Shown here: in pieces, positions 51,538 to 63,131 of the stretch
Layout: every line of letters starts with the position of its first letter
Position numbering within the stretch: position 1 is the stretch's first letter
Assembly (NCBI GenBank): GCA_030077755.1
Contig: JAQJZZ010000011.1
Coordinates: 2,666,001 to 2,730,000 of the forward strand
Source of the DNA: Filosporella fistucella
Taxonomy: Eukaryota; Ascomycota; Leotiomycetes; Helotiales
Direction: 5' to 3'
Length of the DNA stretch: 64,000 nucleotides
Notes under the pieces: model-generated
Seen by the model: the letters and a program-made list of their open reading frames with translations, nothing else
Database searches by the model: none
Told to the model about the DNA's origin: nothing
Program-made: the position numbers and the translations under genes

Positions 51538-53149
51538 ATGTCTAAGGTGTCAGAAATCTCGAATGCCCGGGTGCTGATAGTAGGAGCTGGTCTCGGTGGT
51601 CTCACTCTCGCTGCTCTTTGCAGACAAGCAAACATTCCCTGTATTGTTCTTGAGCGTACAGAAACTCTTTCTCCAAATGGCGCCGGTATCTCTCTGGCAC
51701 CCAATGCATTGCGCTCCTTGGACCAGATTGGCATCTACTCTCAGATATGTGAGCATGGCCAGCGATTGAACAAGATGTTGGTGCATTATGAGAAGACGCT
51801 GTGGCGGGCTTTGGATTTTACTGGGATGGAGGCGAAATTTGGATATCCTGTGATGTCAATCGAGAGGCATCTTTTCCATAATTTGTTATATGAGGCAGCG
51901 GGTGGTGAAGAGAATGTTAGATTGGGTTCCACGGTTACGGACATCATTGATGATCCTAAAAGCGACGTTGTGGTAGTGAAAACTTCAAACGGGAAAACAT
52001 ATACAGGCGATCTGGTTGTTGGTGCTGATGGCATACGTTCTGTGACCCGAAGAATCCTGGCCCAGAAAGCAGGTCTGGATGGAATCAATACCATCAAATT
52101 CACCGGAAGGGTGCACATGTCAGGATATACGAAACCGCTTCCAAATCTGGGTGACAAGGACTTGGGAATCGGGACTTGGATATTTTATGATGATGCTATT
52201 TTCACCACATGGCCTTGCAAGGATAACCGCCAGTGGTATATTGGTGTCAAGGTATGATATGTAGAAGAATTCTCACGGTGACGGATTGTTGACCAAAAAT
52301 CAGAGCGTTGGTACAAGCGAGAAAGATCCAGATCGCTCTGTTTGGGAGGGGACCACGAAGGACACTGTGAATGAAGTATATGGCGAGAAATTTCACCCAT
52401 ACACTAAGAATGGAAGAGTGGACGGTTGTAAGTCAAATCACCAATGATACCTTAATCATAGCGCTGATTCTTTCACAAGTGGTCAATGAATCCGAGCGAG
52501 TCATTGCCAGTAATGTATTCCAAGAGCAGGACTTTCCGTCTATGACTAGTGGTAAAGTTGCATTACTTGGAGATGGTAAGTCCCAAATCCTGTTTCTCAT
52601 ATTTATAGCTAATTCGACATGTTAGCTGCGCATTCAATGACTTCTTTCTTTGGTCAAGTAAGATTTTCCATGTCCCTTTCGTGCTCCTCCATACTAACTT
52701 CTTTCAGGGAGCATGCCAAGCAATCGAAGACGCAACTGAACTTGCAAATGCATTGATCAATCATTATTCTTCTCATGGCGAAGTAACTCTTGCTTCCGAA
52801 CTTGATAAATACTCAGTATCCCGTGGGCAGCGCGGTAAAGACCTAGTTGCTTTCTCTTCTTCATACGCCATGGTGCATGTAGCAAGATTGCCTTATGGTT
52901 TAGGCCCATTGGCTAGGAGAATTCTGTACGCCTGGTTGCCGGTTTGGATGTGGCTCTGGGGGCTGCAGTGGCTGTATGGGTATCAGCCCGTTGTCAAAAA
53001 TGTAAGTTATTTTAATTCCTTTTAGCACAAGGTGGTTAAAGAATAATTTCTGGGGAAGAGACTGGTACTAACTTGACTTTTTCTGGTAGCTTGTAAAGAT
53101 TGATTGGAAAGAAAAGCGAGCTGTGAGTGAGGAGAGTGAGGAGATATAA
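51538..53149 (+). CDS. FAD-dependent monooxygenase
   Basis: Six exons: 51538-52251, 52304-52427, 52480-52575, 52626-52657, 52708-53001 and 53090-53149. All introns are GT-AG, and the joined frame is 439 aa. Residues 13-20 hold the FAD Rossmann motif VGAGLGGL, with ERTE at the end of the second strand. A DG motif follows (VVGADGIRSVTRR), and the GD motif VALLGDAAHSM spans the junction into the 32-nt exon 4, followed by GACQAIEDA. This is a class A flavin hydroxylase (salicylate/urate hydroxylase-like). A hydrophobic Trp-rich stretch near the C-terminus (WLPVWMWLWGLQWL) may touch a membrane. The predicted role is NAD(P)H-dependent hydroxylation or epoxidation of the cluster product (inference). 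For the second intron the donor GTAAGT at 52428 was preferred over an alternative 4 nt upstream. Confidence 0.9.
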
Positions 53150-54248
53150 TTCTGTAATACATATTTTAATTGGCTTCAAGTTTTAGTGGTACCATCTGTG
53201 TTGAAAATCATTAAAGAAAAATTTTGTGAGAATCAGCCAGTCCCATTCCCAATATCAAATTGAAATTCATGGTTGGTAATAGTAAGGAGAAGTTGGTGGG
53301 ATTTGATCCTCCACCAGAACTCTCCAGCGTTCATCTCGGTCCCAATTCTGTGGGATTTCCATTCCTTAATTCTTCAGTGATTCATTGATGATGGATTCCA
53401 AAGTATGATGGTGGTATTTTCTTTGCTTGTGCCGGCAGTACCACCAATTCGGCACCCGGGATATCTCGTCTAAATTCTCAGTAAGTTCCCTACTTAGCAT
53501 TACTTATTAACTTTTCTCAATTAATCGAGAGGTTCGTGAATCATAGAGTTACAAAAGAGCTGATCCATAAGATATGCAGTTTCTAAATCACGAGTATAAC
53601 AGTTTGACACTTGCTGTTTAGTAATCTACGCATTTTCGAGAAAGAAGGGACCAATGTCAAAGCCACATCACATCAAAGATGTGTCTATGAATCTCCTGAC
53701 TTCAAATACTGTATGCTCTCTTCAAGTCTTGCAGAAACGCATTATACATAAGGACAATAACGTGGAAGCTTGCTACAATCAGTTCCAACTCTTCTCTATC
53801 ATATCAATAGACTCTAAGTACTATACCCCTATCACCGCCTCTGCCTTGGAAACGTTAACTGGGCGGAGTGGTGAGGGAAACACGTTCATTTCAGAGAGCG
53901 CGTACTCTCTTCCATATCGACATTCTCCGCATTTCTTATTTCGCACTGAGTGCGGAGAAGTTTTGGTTTTTTGAGTTTTTGATTGAGATGCCTTTGAATT
54001 GGTTGATATTGTCATTACAAAATAAACTTTAGATAAAATATCATCTCTTAGCACTTTCAATTCCAGGTTTTCGTTTCTTCACACGAGAGTGGAAATCAAA
54101 CATATTATTAAAATTGATATCAAAAGACGGATCTTGTAACTCAACGCTAGATGGAAACTTCTAATACAGCTCTGCATAAAATCCCGCTGGATCCTCCATG
54201 TTTGGCACTTCATTAATTATGCCTGTACAATGACATGACCAAACACTG
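53150..54248. other. Intergenic region, 1.1 kb
   Basis: Contains the TTCTCCGCA/TGCGGAGAA inverted repeat. The frame 53654-53974 has no coding-like pattern. Possible right border of the cluster. Confidence 0.5.
53923..53959. repeat. 9-bp perfect inverted repeat
   Basis: TTCTCCGCA (53923-53931) and TGCGGAGAA (53951-53959) are separated by 19 nt. It could be a hairpin or a CTCCG/CGGAG zinc-cluster site. Confidence 0.4.
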
Positions 54249-55384
54249 CTACTCAGGATCTCTCTCCCACCTCGGTTTCACCCCTTTCTTCTCATCATTA
54301 GAATTTTTTTTCAAACTATTGGATATGTACTTATGATCATAATCACGATGCTGGAACGTGCCATGCCACCAATCAAGCTCATGGGAAATGCGCCTTGGTC
54401 CAGCCGCCATATCAGGATGTGAGAAAGTATAGATAAAATGTCCTTTTCTCCATAGGAGATGCCCACTCTTTTCTTTCCACACTTGTTAAGAACATATAAC
54501 TCAAACATGTCAGATCTCGCATCCCATTTAGCGCGCCTAGAAGGAAAGGGCTGATAGCATGGTAGGTAAATCCTTTGATTTGCTCTGGGCACCATGTCCG
54601 GCTTGCTAGCTCTTAGGTAGAACTTTGTGTGTTGGTGTATCTCCTCAGAAACCTGATCTCCTGTGAAGTCTTTCTCAATGATGTTGTCAGAAGGGTGTTT
54701 CTTTCTGAAGTATGCAGAAAGTTTCTTAGCCAGTAGATTATATGCTGATGCCGGTTCATATTTGCAATATCTATTAATGTCATACCAACAGATAAAACCT
54801 TTGAGCTTTTGCTGCGTGAAATTGTCGAATAGCTTGGTAGTAGGAGAATTTTTAATATTGATCGCAGCACTGTTGGGGACTTTGTATTGATGCTTAAGTT
54901 GAAGATTTGTTGGAGTCATCTGCTAAGGGCTGGGTTTTACAATGTATTTGGGTTCATGTGAAATACTATGTGGGAGGCTATGTGGGAGGGAATCGTGAAC
55001 GTTGTATTGGTGGGCATGGTGTTCATCATGTTGAAGGTGGTAGTAAGGTTCATAAGGAGGGTTCTATTGAATGCTGATTTGAAGCTTGTGTTGCGAGCTG
55101 GTTTGACGGTTGTGCTGGGGATCGTACTGAGTGCTGGGTTGAAAGTTCTGTTTGGAGCCGTTTGCGTTGTTGGGATAGGAACTGTACTGTTGGCCATATT
55201 GATCGTCATACGGAAATGCATGTGATGGTTCTAGCTGAAGGTTGTCTTGAGAAATACTTCGCTGGTTGAGATAAAAGTCAAAATCAGAGTCGAACCAGGC
55301 CTCGAGCTGACCGTTGTATTGAAAATCCAACCTCTAGGATGTGGAGAGATTGGTAGAAAACGTCCAGCTTTCGCAGATACTCAT
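54249..55384 (-). pseudogene. Broken Gln-rich gene with three in-frame TAG codons and a frame change
   Basis: One minus-strand frame starting at an ATG (55384-55382) reads with coding-like, Gln/His/Tyr-rich composition but meets TAG at 55336-55334, 55066-55064 and 54925-54923, each followed by the same style of sequence. All three sit in Gln-rich context where CAG would fit. Downstream of the third TAG the frame gives about 145 more residues (for example FICWYDINRYCKYEPASAY). Near 54482 the coding-like reading jumps to another frame (KSGHLLWRKGHFIYTF, then ELDWWHGTFQHRDYDH) that ends at 54249. No family is recognised. C-to-T change at CpA, as in RIP, would explain the three stops. Introns could remove some stops (a GTACGA...AATAG stretch covers the second), so an expressed spliced gene is not excluded. 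Confidence 0.5.
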
Positions 55385-56724
55385 TCTAGAGCTATTGAAA
55401 TGAGCTAGAAGGTGATACTGGTAAATTCAGGATAAATTGGGAGACTAGTATTCATGAAATATTGTCAAAGGAAAAAATTAGCATAGGTCTTGACGACAGG
55501 TTTTGTACAATTTCATTTCGTACCTTCCTTCAGCTTTTAAAAGGTTTTGTGAATCGCAATAGTGCAGAAGCCCACCTCGAGCCTTGTGGATCACTTCCGA
55601 AGCATAAATTACTGGCAAAAGACAACATCACCGCATTTCTGTAAATTATCGAAATATACCCTCGAATACTATCCTTGCCAGGATTAATAGCCGATCATTG
55701 CTGTGAACAGTAAGAAGATATCATTTACAACAATAAGAACAAAGAAAAATAGCAAAGGTAACAAATCAGCTGCACAAAATACTGTTCTCTAGAAGAGTCA
55801 TGCTAGAGTGGTGTGATATTTTAAGGCTACTATTATAGTAAGTGGAAGCCGTACCACAAGCTGGGATTTCCAAATCAACACCAGCACAAGCAAATCCAAT
55901 TCCAAAAGCAAGTCTTGGGATTTGAACAAAGAAGAATAGCAAGCTCACCTCCTCTCCGCTCAAACCAAAGCTTCATCTTCTTGCAATCTCTCCTTTTCCC
56001 CCTTCTCTCCATAACCATCCACCACCAAAACCACCAACCAACACACCTAACAACAACAGCTTACACACAGATAATAACAAACACCCTAGACACAGGATCA
56101 AACCTCTCGAGTCCACGAGCAGCTGAACGTAAGAGTTGAAGGAGCTCGTTGAGACTCAGAGAGCTGCTACGTACCAGTCGTCCCTAGAATAATGATAGAG
56201 CTATGAATAGAGCTCGCGTCGTTACCTGTTGAGGAGATAGAGTCAAGTCCGAGGAGAGAATCGTGCTATGACCTACTTCTTGGAAAAGTGTGTTATAAGG
56301 TATAAATCAATGTAGATATGATATAGAAGTATACATCATATCATTAACATTTCACAAGTATCAACTAATACATGATACCTCACATCATCAGCAACTTCTC
56401 ACCTCTTCTCATATCAAATCACCTCAAATCACGACAACACACCACACCACATCACGTCATATCACCGCATTATAAGACAGGACCAAGAGATCTATCAAAA
56501 CCGGGTATGCATTGCGAACCTTTATGCTTTTATATTACATTCCATTCCGCCTTGCTCCATCCCGATCTCTCCTCTCTCACTCCGAGAAGAGAGAGGATTG
56601 AGAAAAAAAAGTTGAGCAAAAAATGTAAAAAACTCCAATGCACGTAGAAGCAATATTACATCGCCCTTTTTCTCAAAGCTCAAAAAAAGTCTATTTTGCA
56701 TTCGCCTATGGCTACACCTCAATT
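55385..56724. other. Intergenic region, 1.3 kb, 3' flank of BiP
   Basis: Low-complexity A/C/T-rich sequence with many ATCAC/ATCA words between about 56335 and 56475. Frames at 55462-55644 and 55915-56139 look non-coding. No gene called. Confidence 0.5.
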
Positions 56725-58904
56725 CTACAACTCGTCGTGAGAACTTGGCTCGTCATCCTCGGCTCCACCAGGTCCACCGGCTCCGGCGTAAAGCTTGGAG
56801 GTGATGGGGTAGGCGACGTTGGATAGTTTCTCCTTTTGCTCTTCGAAGTCTTCGGCTGTGGCGGTGGCGGCGTTCTCCTCAAGCCAGTCGGTGGTTTCCT
56901 TGACGGCTTCGAGGATCTGAATGTATTAGTTTTGGCTCAAACGGTAAGTGGGGGGAATAGAACTTACAGTCTCCTTGTCATCCTCCTCAATCTTGCCTCC
57001 GAGACCTTCCTCGTCGTTGACTTGGTTCTTCAAGCTGAAAGCATAGTTCTCGAGTCCGTTACGGGCCTCAATACGCTCCTTGGTAGCCTTGTCCTCATCA
57101 GCGTACTTCTCAGCTTCCTCAACCATGCGGTCGATCTCTTCTTGAGTGAGACGGCCCTTGTCGTTGGTGATGGTGATAGACTCTGACTTGCCAGTTCCCT
57201 TGTCGTGGGCAGAAACCTTAAGGATTCCGTTTGCGTCAAGCTCGAAAGAAACTTCGATTTGGGGAACACCACGTGGTGCTGGTGGAATGCCGGTAAGCTC
57301 GAATTTACCAAGGTTGTTGTTGTCCTTGGTCATTGTTCGCTCTCCCTCATAGACTTGGATCAAAACTACTGGCTGGTTGTCGGCGGCGGTAGAGAAGATT
57401 TGAGATTTGCGGGTAGGGATGACGGTGTTGCGGGGAATCAACTTGGTCATGACACCTCCAGTGGTCTCAATACCGAGAGTAAGTGGGTTGACGTCCATGA
57501 GAACAAGTTCCTCAGTACCCTCCTCACCGGATAGAACACCACCTTGAACAGCGGCACCGAATGCAACAGCCTCATCAGGGTTGATACCCTTGCTGGCCTT
57601 CTTGCCTCCAAAGTACTCCTCAATAAGCTCGACAACCTTTGGAATACGGGTAGAACCACCGACCAACACGATGTCGTCAACTTCACCCTTCTTGACCTTG
57701 GCGTCCTTGAGAACCTGCTCAACAGGCTTGAGAGTCTTTCTGAAAAGATCAATGTTCAATTCCTCGAACTTGGCCCGGGTGAGAGTCTCAGAGAAGTCCT
57801 TTCCATTGTGGAAAGCTTCGATTTCGATACGGGTAGTCTTTTGGGAAGAAAGAGTACGCTTGGCCTTCTCAGCTTCACGCTTCAGTTTACCCATGGTCTT
57901 GAGATCCTTCGTGATATCGACATCGTTCTCCTTGTTGTACTTCTTGGCGAAGTAGTTGATAACACGTTGATCGAAATCTTCTCCTCCCAAATGGGTGTCA
58001 CCAGCGGTAGAAAGAACCTCGAAAACACCACGGTCAATAGAGAGGAGAGAAACATCGAAGGTTCCTCCACCGAGATCGTAGACAATGATTTGACGCTCTC
58101 CATCAGTCTTATCAAGACCATATGCGATAGCGGCGGCCGTTGGCTCGTTGACAATACGGAGAACGTTCAAACCGGCAATGGTACCGGCGTCCTTGGTGGC
58201 TTGTCTCTGGTTGTCGTTGAAGTAGGCGGGAACGGTAACAACGGCGTGGGTGACCTTGTTTCCGAGATATGACTCTGCGACCTCCTTCATCTTTCCAAGA
58301 ATCATGGCTGAGATCTCTTCGGGTGTGAAGGTCTTGGCGGCTCCATTGACATCGACCTTGACTGATGGCTTGCCATCCTTCTCAACGACATCGAATGGGA
58401 AGTGCTTCATGTCACCTTGGACATCCTTATCAGAAAACTTGCGACCGATCATACGCCTGCGAATGTCTGTTAGTGATTGAGGACAGATTGGCAGAAAATG
58501 GCCACTTACTTGACATCATAGACTGTTCGCTTTGGGTTTGCGGCAGCCTGGTTCTTGGCTGCGTCTCCAACTAACCGCTCATCGTCGGTGAAAGCCACGT
58601 ATGAAGGTGTTATTCTGTGTCCTTGATCGTTGACGAGAATCTCGACTTTGCCCTTCTGCATCACACCGACGCAGGAGTAAGTGGTTCCGAGATCAATACC
58701 GATGACTGTAGCAGACCCGTCAGCAATGATCCTCTGGTCTTTGCGCAGGGAACCGAACTTACCAGTGCCATAATTTTCTTGTAATGGGTCTTGGTCGCTC
58801 TGGGCGTGTGCTGTTTGGAAGAGTGCGAGGGGAGAGAAAAGAAGAACGAGATAGAAAACTGCTGAGAACCCCAAGAGGAGGGAGGATCTATTGCCTCGAG
58901 CCAT
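56725..58904 (-). CDS. KAR2: ER lumenal Hsp70 chaperone BiP
   Basis: Four exons: 58904-58763, 58705-58510, 58456-56968 and 56916-56725; the product is 672 aa, the usual length of fungal BiP. The start is the ATG at 58904; the frame runs upstream only to a TTG. Residues 1 to about 35 are a signal peptide ending AHAQ. Then come the Hsp70 ATPase signatures [26 protein letters not shown] and [13 protein letters not shown], the substrate-binding domain, and a C-terminal HDEL retention signal. It folds and translocates secretory proteins and is a sensor of ER stress. Intron 1 (58706-58762) is 57 nt and free of stops in frame; its splicing yields [10 protein letters not shown], as in other BiPs. CCAAT boxes occur upstream on the coding strand at 59066-59070 and 59217-59221. 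Confidence 0.98.
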
Positions 58905-59977
58905 GATGATCTGTGATATGATCAAAGTGGTCTTGGGAGGTGGTGGTTGTGATGTTGTGTCGAAGAGAAAGAAGACTTGGGGGAAATCTTTCGAGGTTTC
59001 TCCAGACTTTATCAGAGCTCTAGCTTGCGAAATCTGTAATCTGTTCAAATCGAGGGGTGGTGGTTATTGGTTCGCTAATGATTAGACTGATCGAAAGGTG
59101 TCCTCAAAGCGAGTTGCCACGGATAGATTTGCGCCTCAACTTAAATTCGTCCGAAAAAGGGGGCAAAGGGGGAGCAGGGCATAAAGGATTATTAAATATT
59201 CTCTTATTATTTGAGTATTGGTCCAAGGCTACCTTTTCAATCTCAAACGCATTTCGTATCAGATAATTATGCAATCTCAGGTCAAATTCATAATGCTCTT
59301 GTTGTTTGCATGATTGAATAGCCGCTATCTGTCCAGAAGCCTTCCCACTTCAGTGTCTTACCCTCACGTGCGTGGCGAATGGCGTCAAAGATAAGACGGG
59401 GCTGAGTGACACTTCTATTTTGACTCCAGGTTCACTTTTCTTTTCGGGTCTCTCTTTTGTAATGGAATAGCATCATTGATCATTTAGCAAGCCTGTTAAA
59501 TTCAAGTTCCCTACAATTCTTCATTTCCTCATATTCACCTCTTTTATGTTCATCAGCTGTAGCCGTTGCCCTCACTTAGGACCCAAATAATCCAAACCAA
59601 CCTTCCATCTAAAATTATGTAATATCAGCTAATAGCCCCTAGCTCACCCCCCATAGCCTCTCCCCTCCTGACCTCCGCTCGCTCACCAACCGCAACCGTG
59701 TCATCAAAGAGCCTTAACAATCCACTTTTTAATACTCTATAACCAACAAAGAAAAGCCAAAAGTGGTACCTCACCACTGACTACCCATCTGCCACTCTAA
59801 AAAAGGTTAATCCCTCCCACTGCATCACTTAAGATACGTGGAAAAATACACTTATGCGATAATATGAAGAAATGGCTTTGAATCATCTATCTATAATGCC
59901 ATTCACCTTTGCTCTTAATTCCGACGATTTTGATCCTCCCAGCTCCCATGCAATGCAATCTTTGTTCTCAAATGCAG
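58905..59977. other. BiP promoter and 3' flank of HBS1
   Basis: About 1.1 kb with two CCAAT boxes on the minus strand. I did not find a clear UPRE-type element by eye. The frame 59872-60138 runs into the HBS1 gene and is not supported. Confidence 0.5.
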
Positions 59978-62677
59978 TTACTCCAATAACCCCGCAGCGA
60001 CTGTTACCCCGCCACTCCGTAGTACCACCCTCCCAGGTGCTTCCAGTGGTACACTGTCATCTAACTCCACCACAACTCGTGCAACCTGTCCTGGCTTCAC
60101 AATTCTCGGCCTTTTTTTGCCCATGGCAGCGCCAGTAGCTTTGTCGAGGACAGCTACAATTTCCTTGATTTTACCAGGCGTATGTAATCTACCTCTATGC
60201 ACATCAACCTGCATTGGAGTAAGGAATTCGAATGCTAAAACCTTTGCTGTGAACTGTTTGATGTTCTGTATCGGACTCGAGGGACTGCATATCACATCTC
60301 CAACCTTGAGGTATTGTTCTTCGACGTGTGAGAGATGTACGGTGACATTCTGCCCTGCTACAGCCCAGTCTGCTGGCTCTTGGTCGATTTCCAACCCTTT
60401 GATAAAACCCTTTTGACCAGATGGCTGAAAGAGAAGAGCATCTCCTGTTTGCAGACTACCAGCTTCGATGCGGCCGCCGATGGAGAGGGGATTTTGAACG
60501 CCGCCACGGAAAATATCACCAATAGTCAGCCGTAAAGGTTTTGTGAGTGCTCGCGCTATCGGTTCGGAATTGTCGAGCTCTTCTACAAGAGTTGGGCCCT
60601 TGTACCAAGATGCGGCATCTTCCGTAGCACCACGTGCAATGTTATCGCCTAATAGTCCGGAACATGGGATGAAAGAGATATTTTTCGTCTGAAATCCTGC
60701 AGCAGTGAGAAATGCTGAGACTTGGTTTTCGATTTCGGTAAATCGCTCCTGCGACCAGTCCACTGTGTCCAGTTTGTTGACCGCAATAATGATTCTCTGA
60801 ACACCCATACTCCTTACAAGAAGTGCATGCTCTTTCGTTTGGCCTTTCAACCCAGATTCGAAAGAGCCGGTGCTGGCATCAATTACCAGAACTGCAAAAT
60901 CTGCTTGAGCTGCGCCCGCAATCATATTCGGTATAAAGTCTCGATGGCCGGGCGCATCCAAAATTGTGAAAGATGTCTTTTCGGTGTCGAATTTGTTCAT
61001 TGCAATATCGATCGTGACACCTCGACTCCTTTCCTCTGTACCTTGATCCAAAACCCAAGCAAGAGCGAATGAAGATTTCCCCATCTTCTCCGCCTCTTTC
61101 CGATACCTATCAATAGTCCGCTGATCGACGACTTTCAAATCATACAAAAGTCGCCCCATCAATGTACTCTTGCCTGCATCGACATGACCTGGAGATATTA
61201 AACTAAATGCAACTATGATTATGTTATTGACTCACCAATAACCACAAAATTTGCAGCATTCTTCCGTTTCGCCTTCTCAAACTCCGCAAGAACATCCAAA
61301 TTCTTGCTCGTCGCCTTAGGGGTATCATCAATCCTTATCGCTTCCACACCATTCGCAATTTGATCAGCCTTCTTCTCGCCATTCGTTTTGGGTGGCCCTT
61401 TTCCACTCTTGCCAGCGGCTACTAAATGATTAGTGTTAATTTTGGGGTCGAACTGATTTCCCCGAACCTTTCGACTGCGCTGCAATGACTACATCATCTG
61501 GACTGGGTCCTGCAAATGGGTCAGCGGTTGTAGTAGCATTCGTCGCGGTGTATGGAAGCGTAAAAAGATTGTCTTGGTGCTGGCGAGGCTGTGGCGAGCT
61601 ACTGTTGAACATGGTGTTTGCAAAGGCGGAAGGTTCTGCTTGATCCAGAGGCTCTTCCATTGGAGTATCTGGAGGACTTTGTTCTGGTTCCGGTGGTGCT
61701 TTCGGGGCCTTCTCGTGGGGATTGGAGTCTTTCCTCTTTCGAATAGGAAATCCTCGAGTAGGTTGTTTCTCATCCGGCCTTTCGGATGCACTTGGAAGAC
61801 CTTGAGATAAAGATAGACTGGCCATTGGTTTTTCCACCCCTGTCGCTGAGCCTGACTTCTGTTCTTGTGCCTTCTTTTTCCGCGCAGCAGCTAAAGCCTG
61901 TAGCTTAGACATCTTCGGAGCACCATCTGATGATCCTCCCAGAAGGCCTCCTCTTGGATATAGAGGTGGGATTAGAACAGCTTGTCGATCTGCAGGAATT
62001 TGCAACCATGGTGTGTCCCTGAAGAAAGCGGCGAAAGAGAACGGCGTCGAGCATTCCATAAAACCGAGCTCTCCTACACTTCCTGTGAGCCGTCATTCTT
62101 CCCTGGAGGGTCCTCGAGTTGAACGAAAAGCCAACGCACCTCCTATAGCCTTTGCCATACCTCCATGTTCAACAGCACCAACACACTCAAAAGAGATGAA
62201 CCCACCTTGTGCCTTCTTCCCTGCTTGAACCTTATCCTTCTTCGGAGTTTTCGGTTTCGGTGCATAAGTATTGACAAGGTACCCGACTGACTTTTCAATA
62301 TCGTAGTAGTAATGCCACAGTGCCTCTTGTATTTGTTTGTCGGTGACATGAGTGACGGATGGAGGTAAATTCGCGCGAACATCTATTGTGCCAAGTCGCA
62401 TTTGTTCTGGTCGTCGGTCAGATTATGTTTTGCGCAGAGTATCGCATCGTGCTTTATGCAAGGCGGGGTAGAGGGGTGGAGGGGTATTAGCTGTCTGACC
62501 TTGGTCTTCCTCACTGAGCTCTGTTGCGCAATATTAGCAATGTATAAAGCTGTATAACAGATTTCCCATGCCTTCGACGCCGTCTCCTGCACCATCGTAT
62601 CCATATTCCTCCCCACCATCAAAATCATCCAGCTCGTCGTCGAGATCTAAATTCTTGACGAGTTTGTGTCGAGACAT
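59978..62677 (-). CDS. HBS1: Ribosome-rescue GTPase Hbs1
   Basis: Six exons: 62677-62593, 62520-62500, 62406-62206, 62073-61468, 61421-61236 and 61188-59978, joining in frame to 769 aa. Exon 2 is a 21-nt micro-exon that restores the conserved ELSEEDQEQMRLGT block, with a weaker donor (GTCAGA). The N-terminal HBS1 domain (EALWHYYYDIEKSVGYL) is followed by a Pro/Ser-rich linker, then an eEF1A-like GTPase: GHVDAGKST (G1), SRGVTIDIA (G2), DAPGHRDF (G3), NKLD (G4) and the two beta-barrel domains. Hbs1 works with Dom34/Pelota in the cytosol to split stalled ribosomes in no-go and non-stop decay. The acceptor of exon 4 (62073) has an in-frame alternative 3 nt downstream. Single-copy housekeeping gene; neighbours give no special context. 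Confidence 0.95.
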
Positions 62678-63131
62678 GATGTCTCTGACTTAGTATCGAT
62701 TCTGGGTTCACACAGCAAGAGATAAATAGTTGAAGAGGTCTTGTTTCTGTTTATGCAGTCAAAATTCGTGGTGCCAACAGTTCATCTATGCGGTGCTGTG
62801 AATTTGGTTGCTGCCAAGTCAACTCCATAGCGCCTGCCAAATCAGCAAATCAAAGTATCGTCATACTCTCGGGCGGTGACGGCCCGGTCGTAGCGAAACT
62901 CACCTCATATTTCACTACTTGGAAGCTGGGTGCGAGTCACGTGAAACAGGGCACAATTCACTAGGAAGCATTTCCAGATACACTTAGTTCCATGGCATTG
63001 AGGTCTATATTTACAGCCATGAAGAAAATGAGCCTCTCCCAACTATACATATCAGCTCGTCATCCCAAATTGCTAAATTGAACCAGATCCAAGAATTCCG
63101 TCGCCCAACGCCACGCTTCAATCTCAATTTA
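62678..63131. other. Short intergenic region
   Basis: HBS1 promoter and 3' flank of the Vps27-like gene. A GTCACGTGA E-box-like word lies near 62937-62945. Nothing else seen. Confidence 0.45.

Noticed and set aside
23174..53149. Identity with the botcinic acid or another named Botrytis cluster
   Set aside because: The botcinic acid cluster uses two PKSs without an NRPS half and has several P450s; the gene set here does not fit.
54968..55225. Hydrophobic 85-aa frame on the + strand
   Set aside because: Antisense to the Gln/Asn-rich broken gene; hydrophobicity follows from reading complementary codons.
56836..58480. Long open frames on the + strand across the BiP gene
   Set aside because: They are antisense shadows of a highly expressed gene with biased codons; no domain or independent signal.
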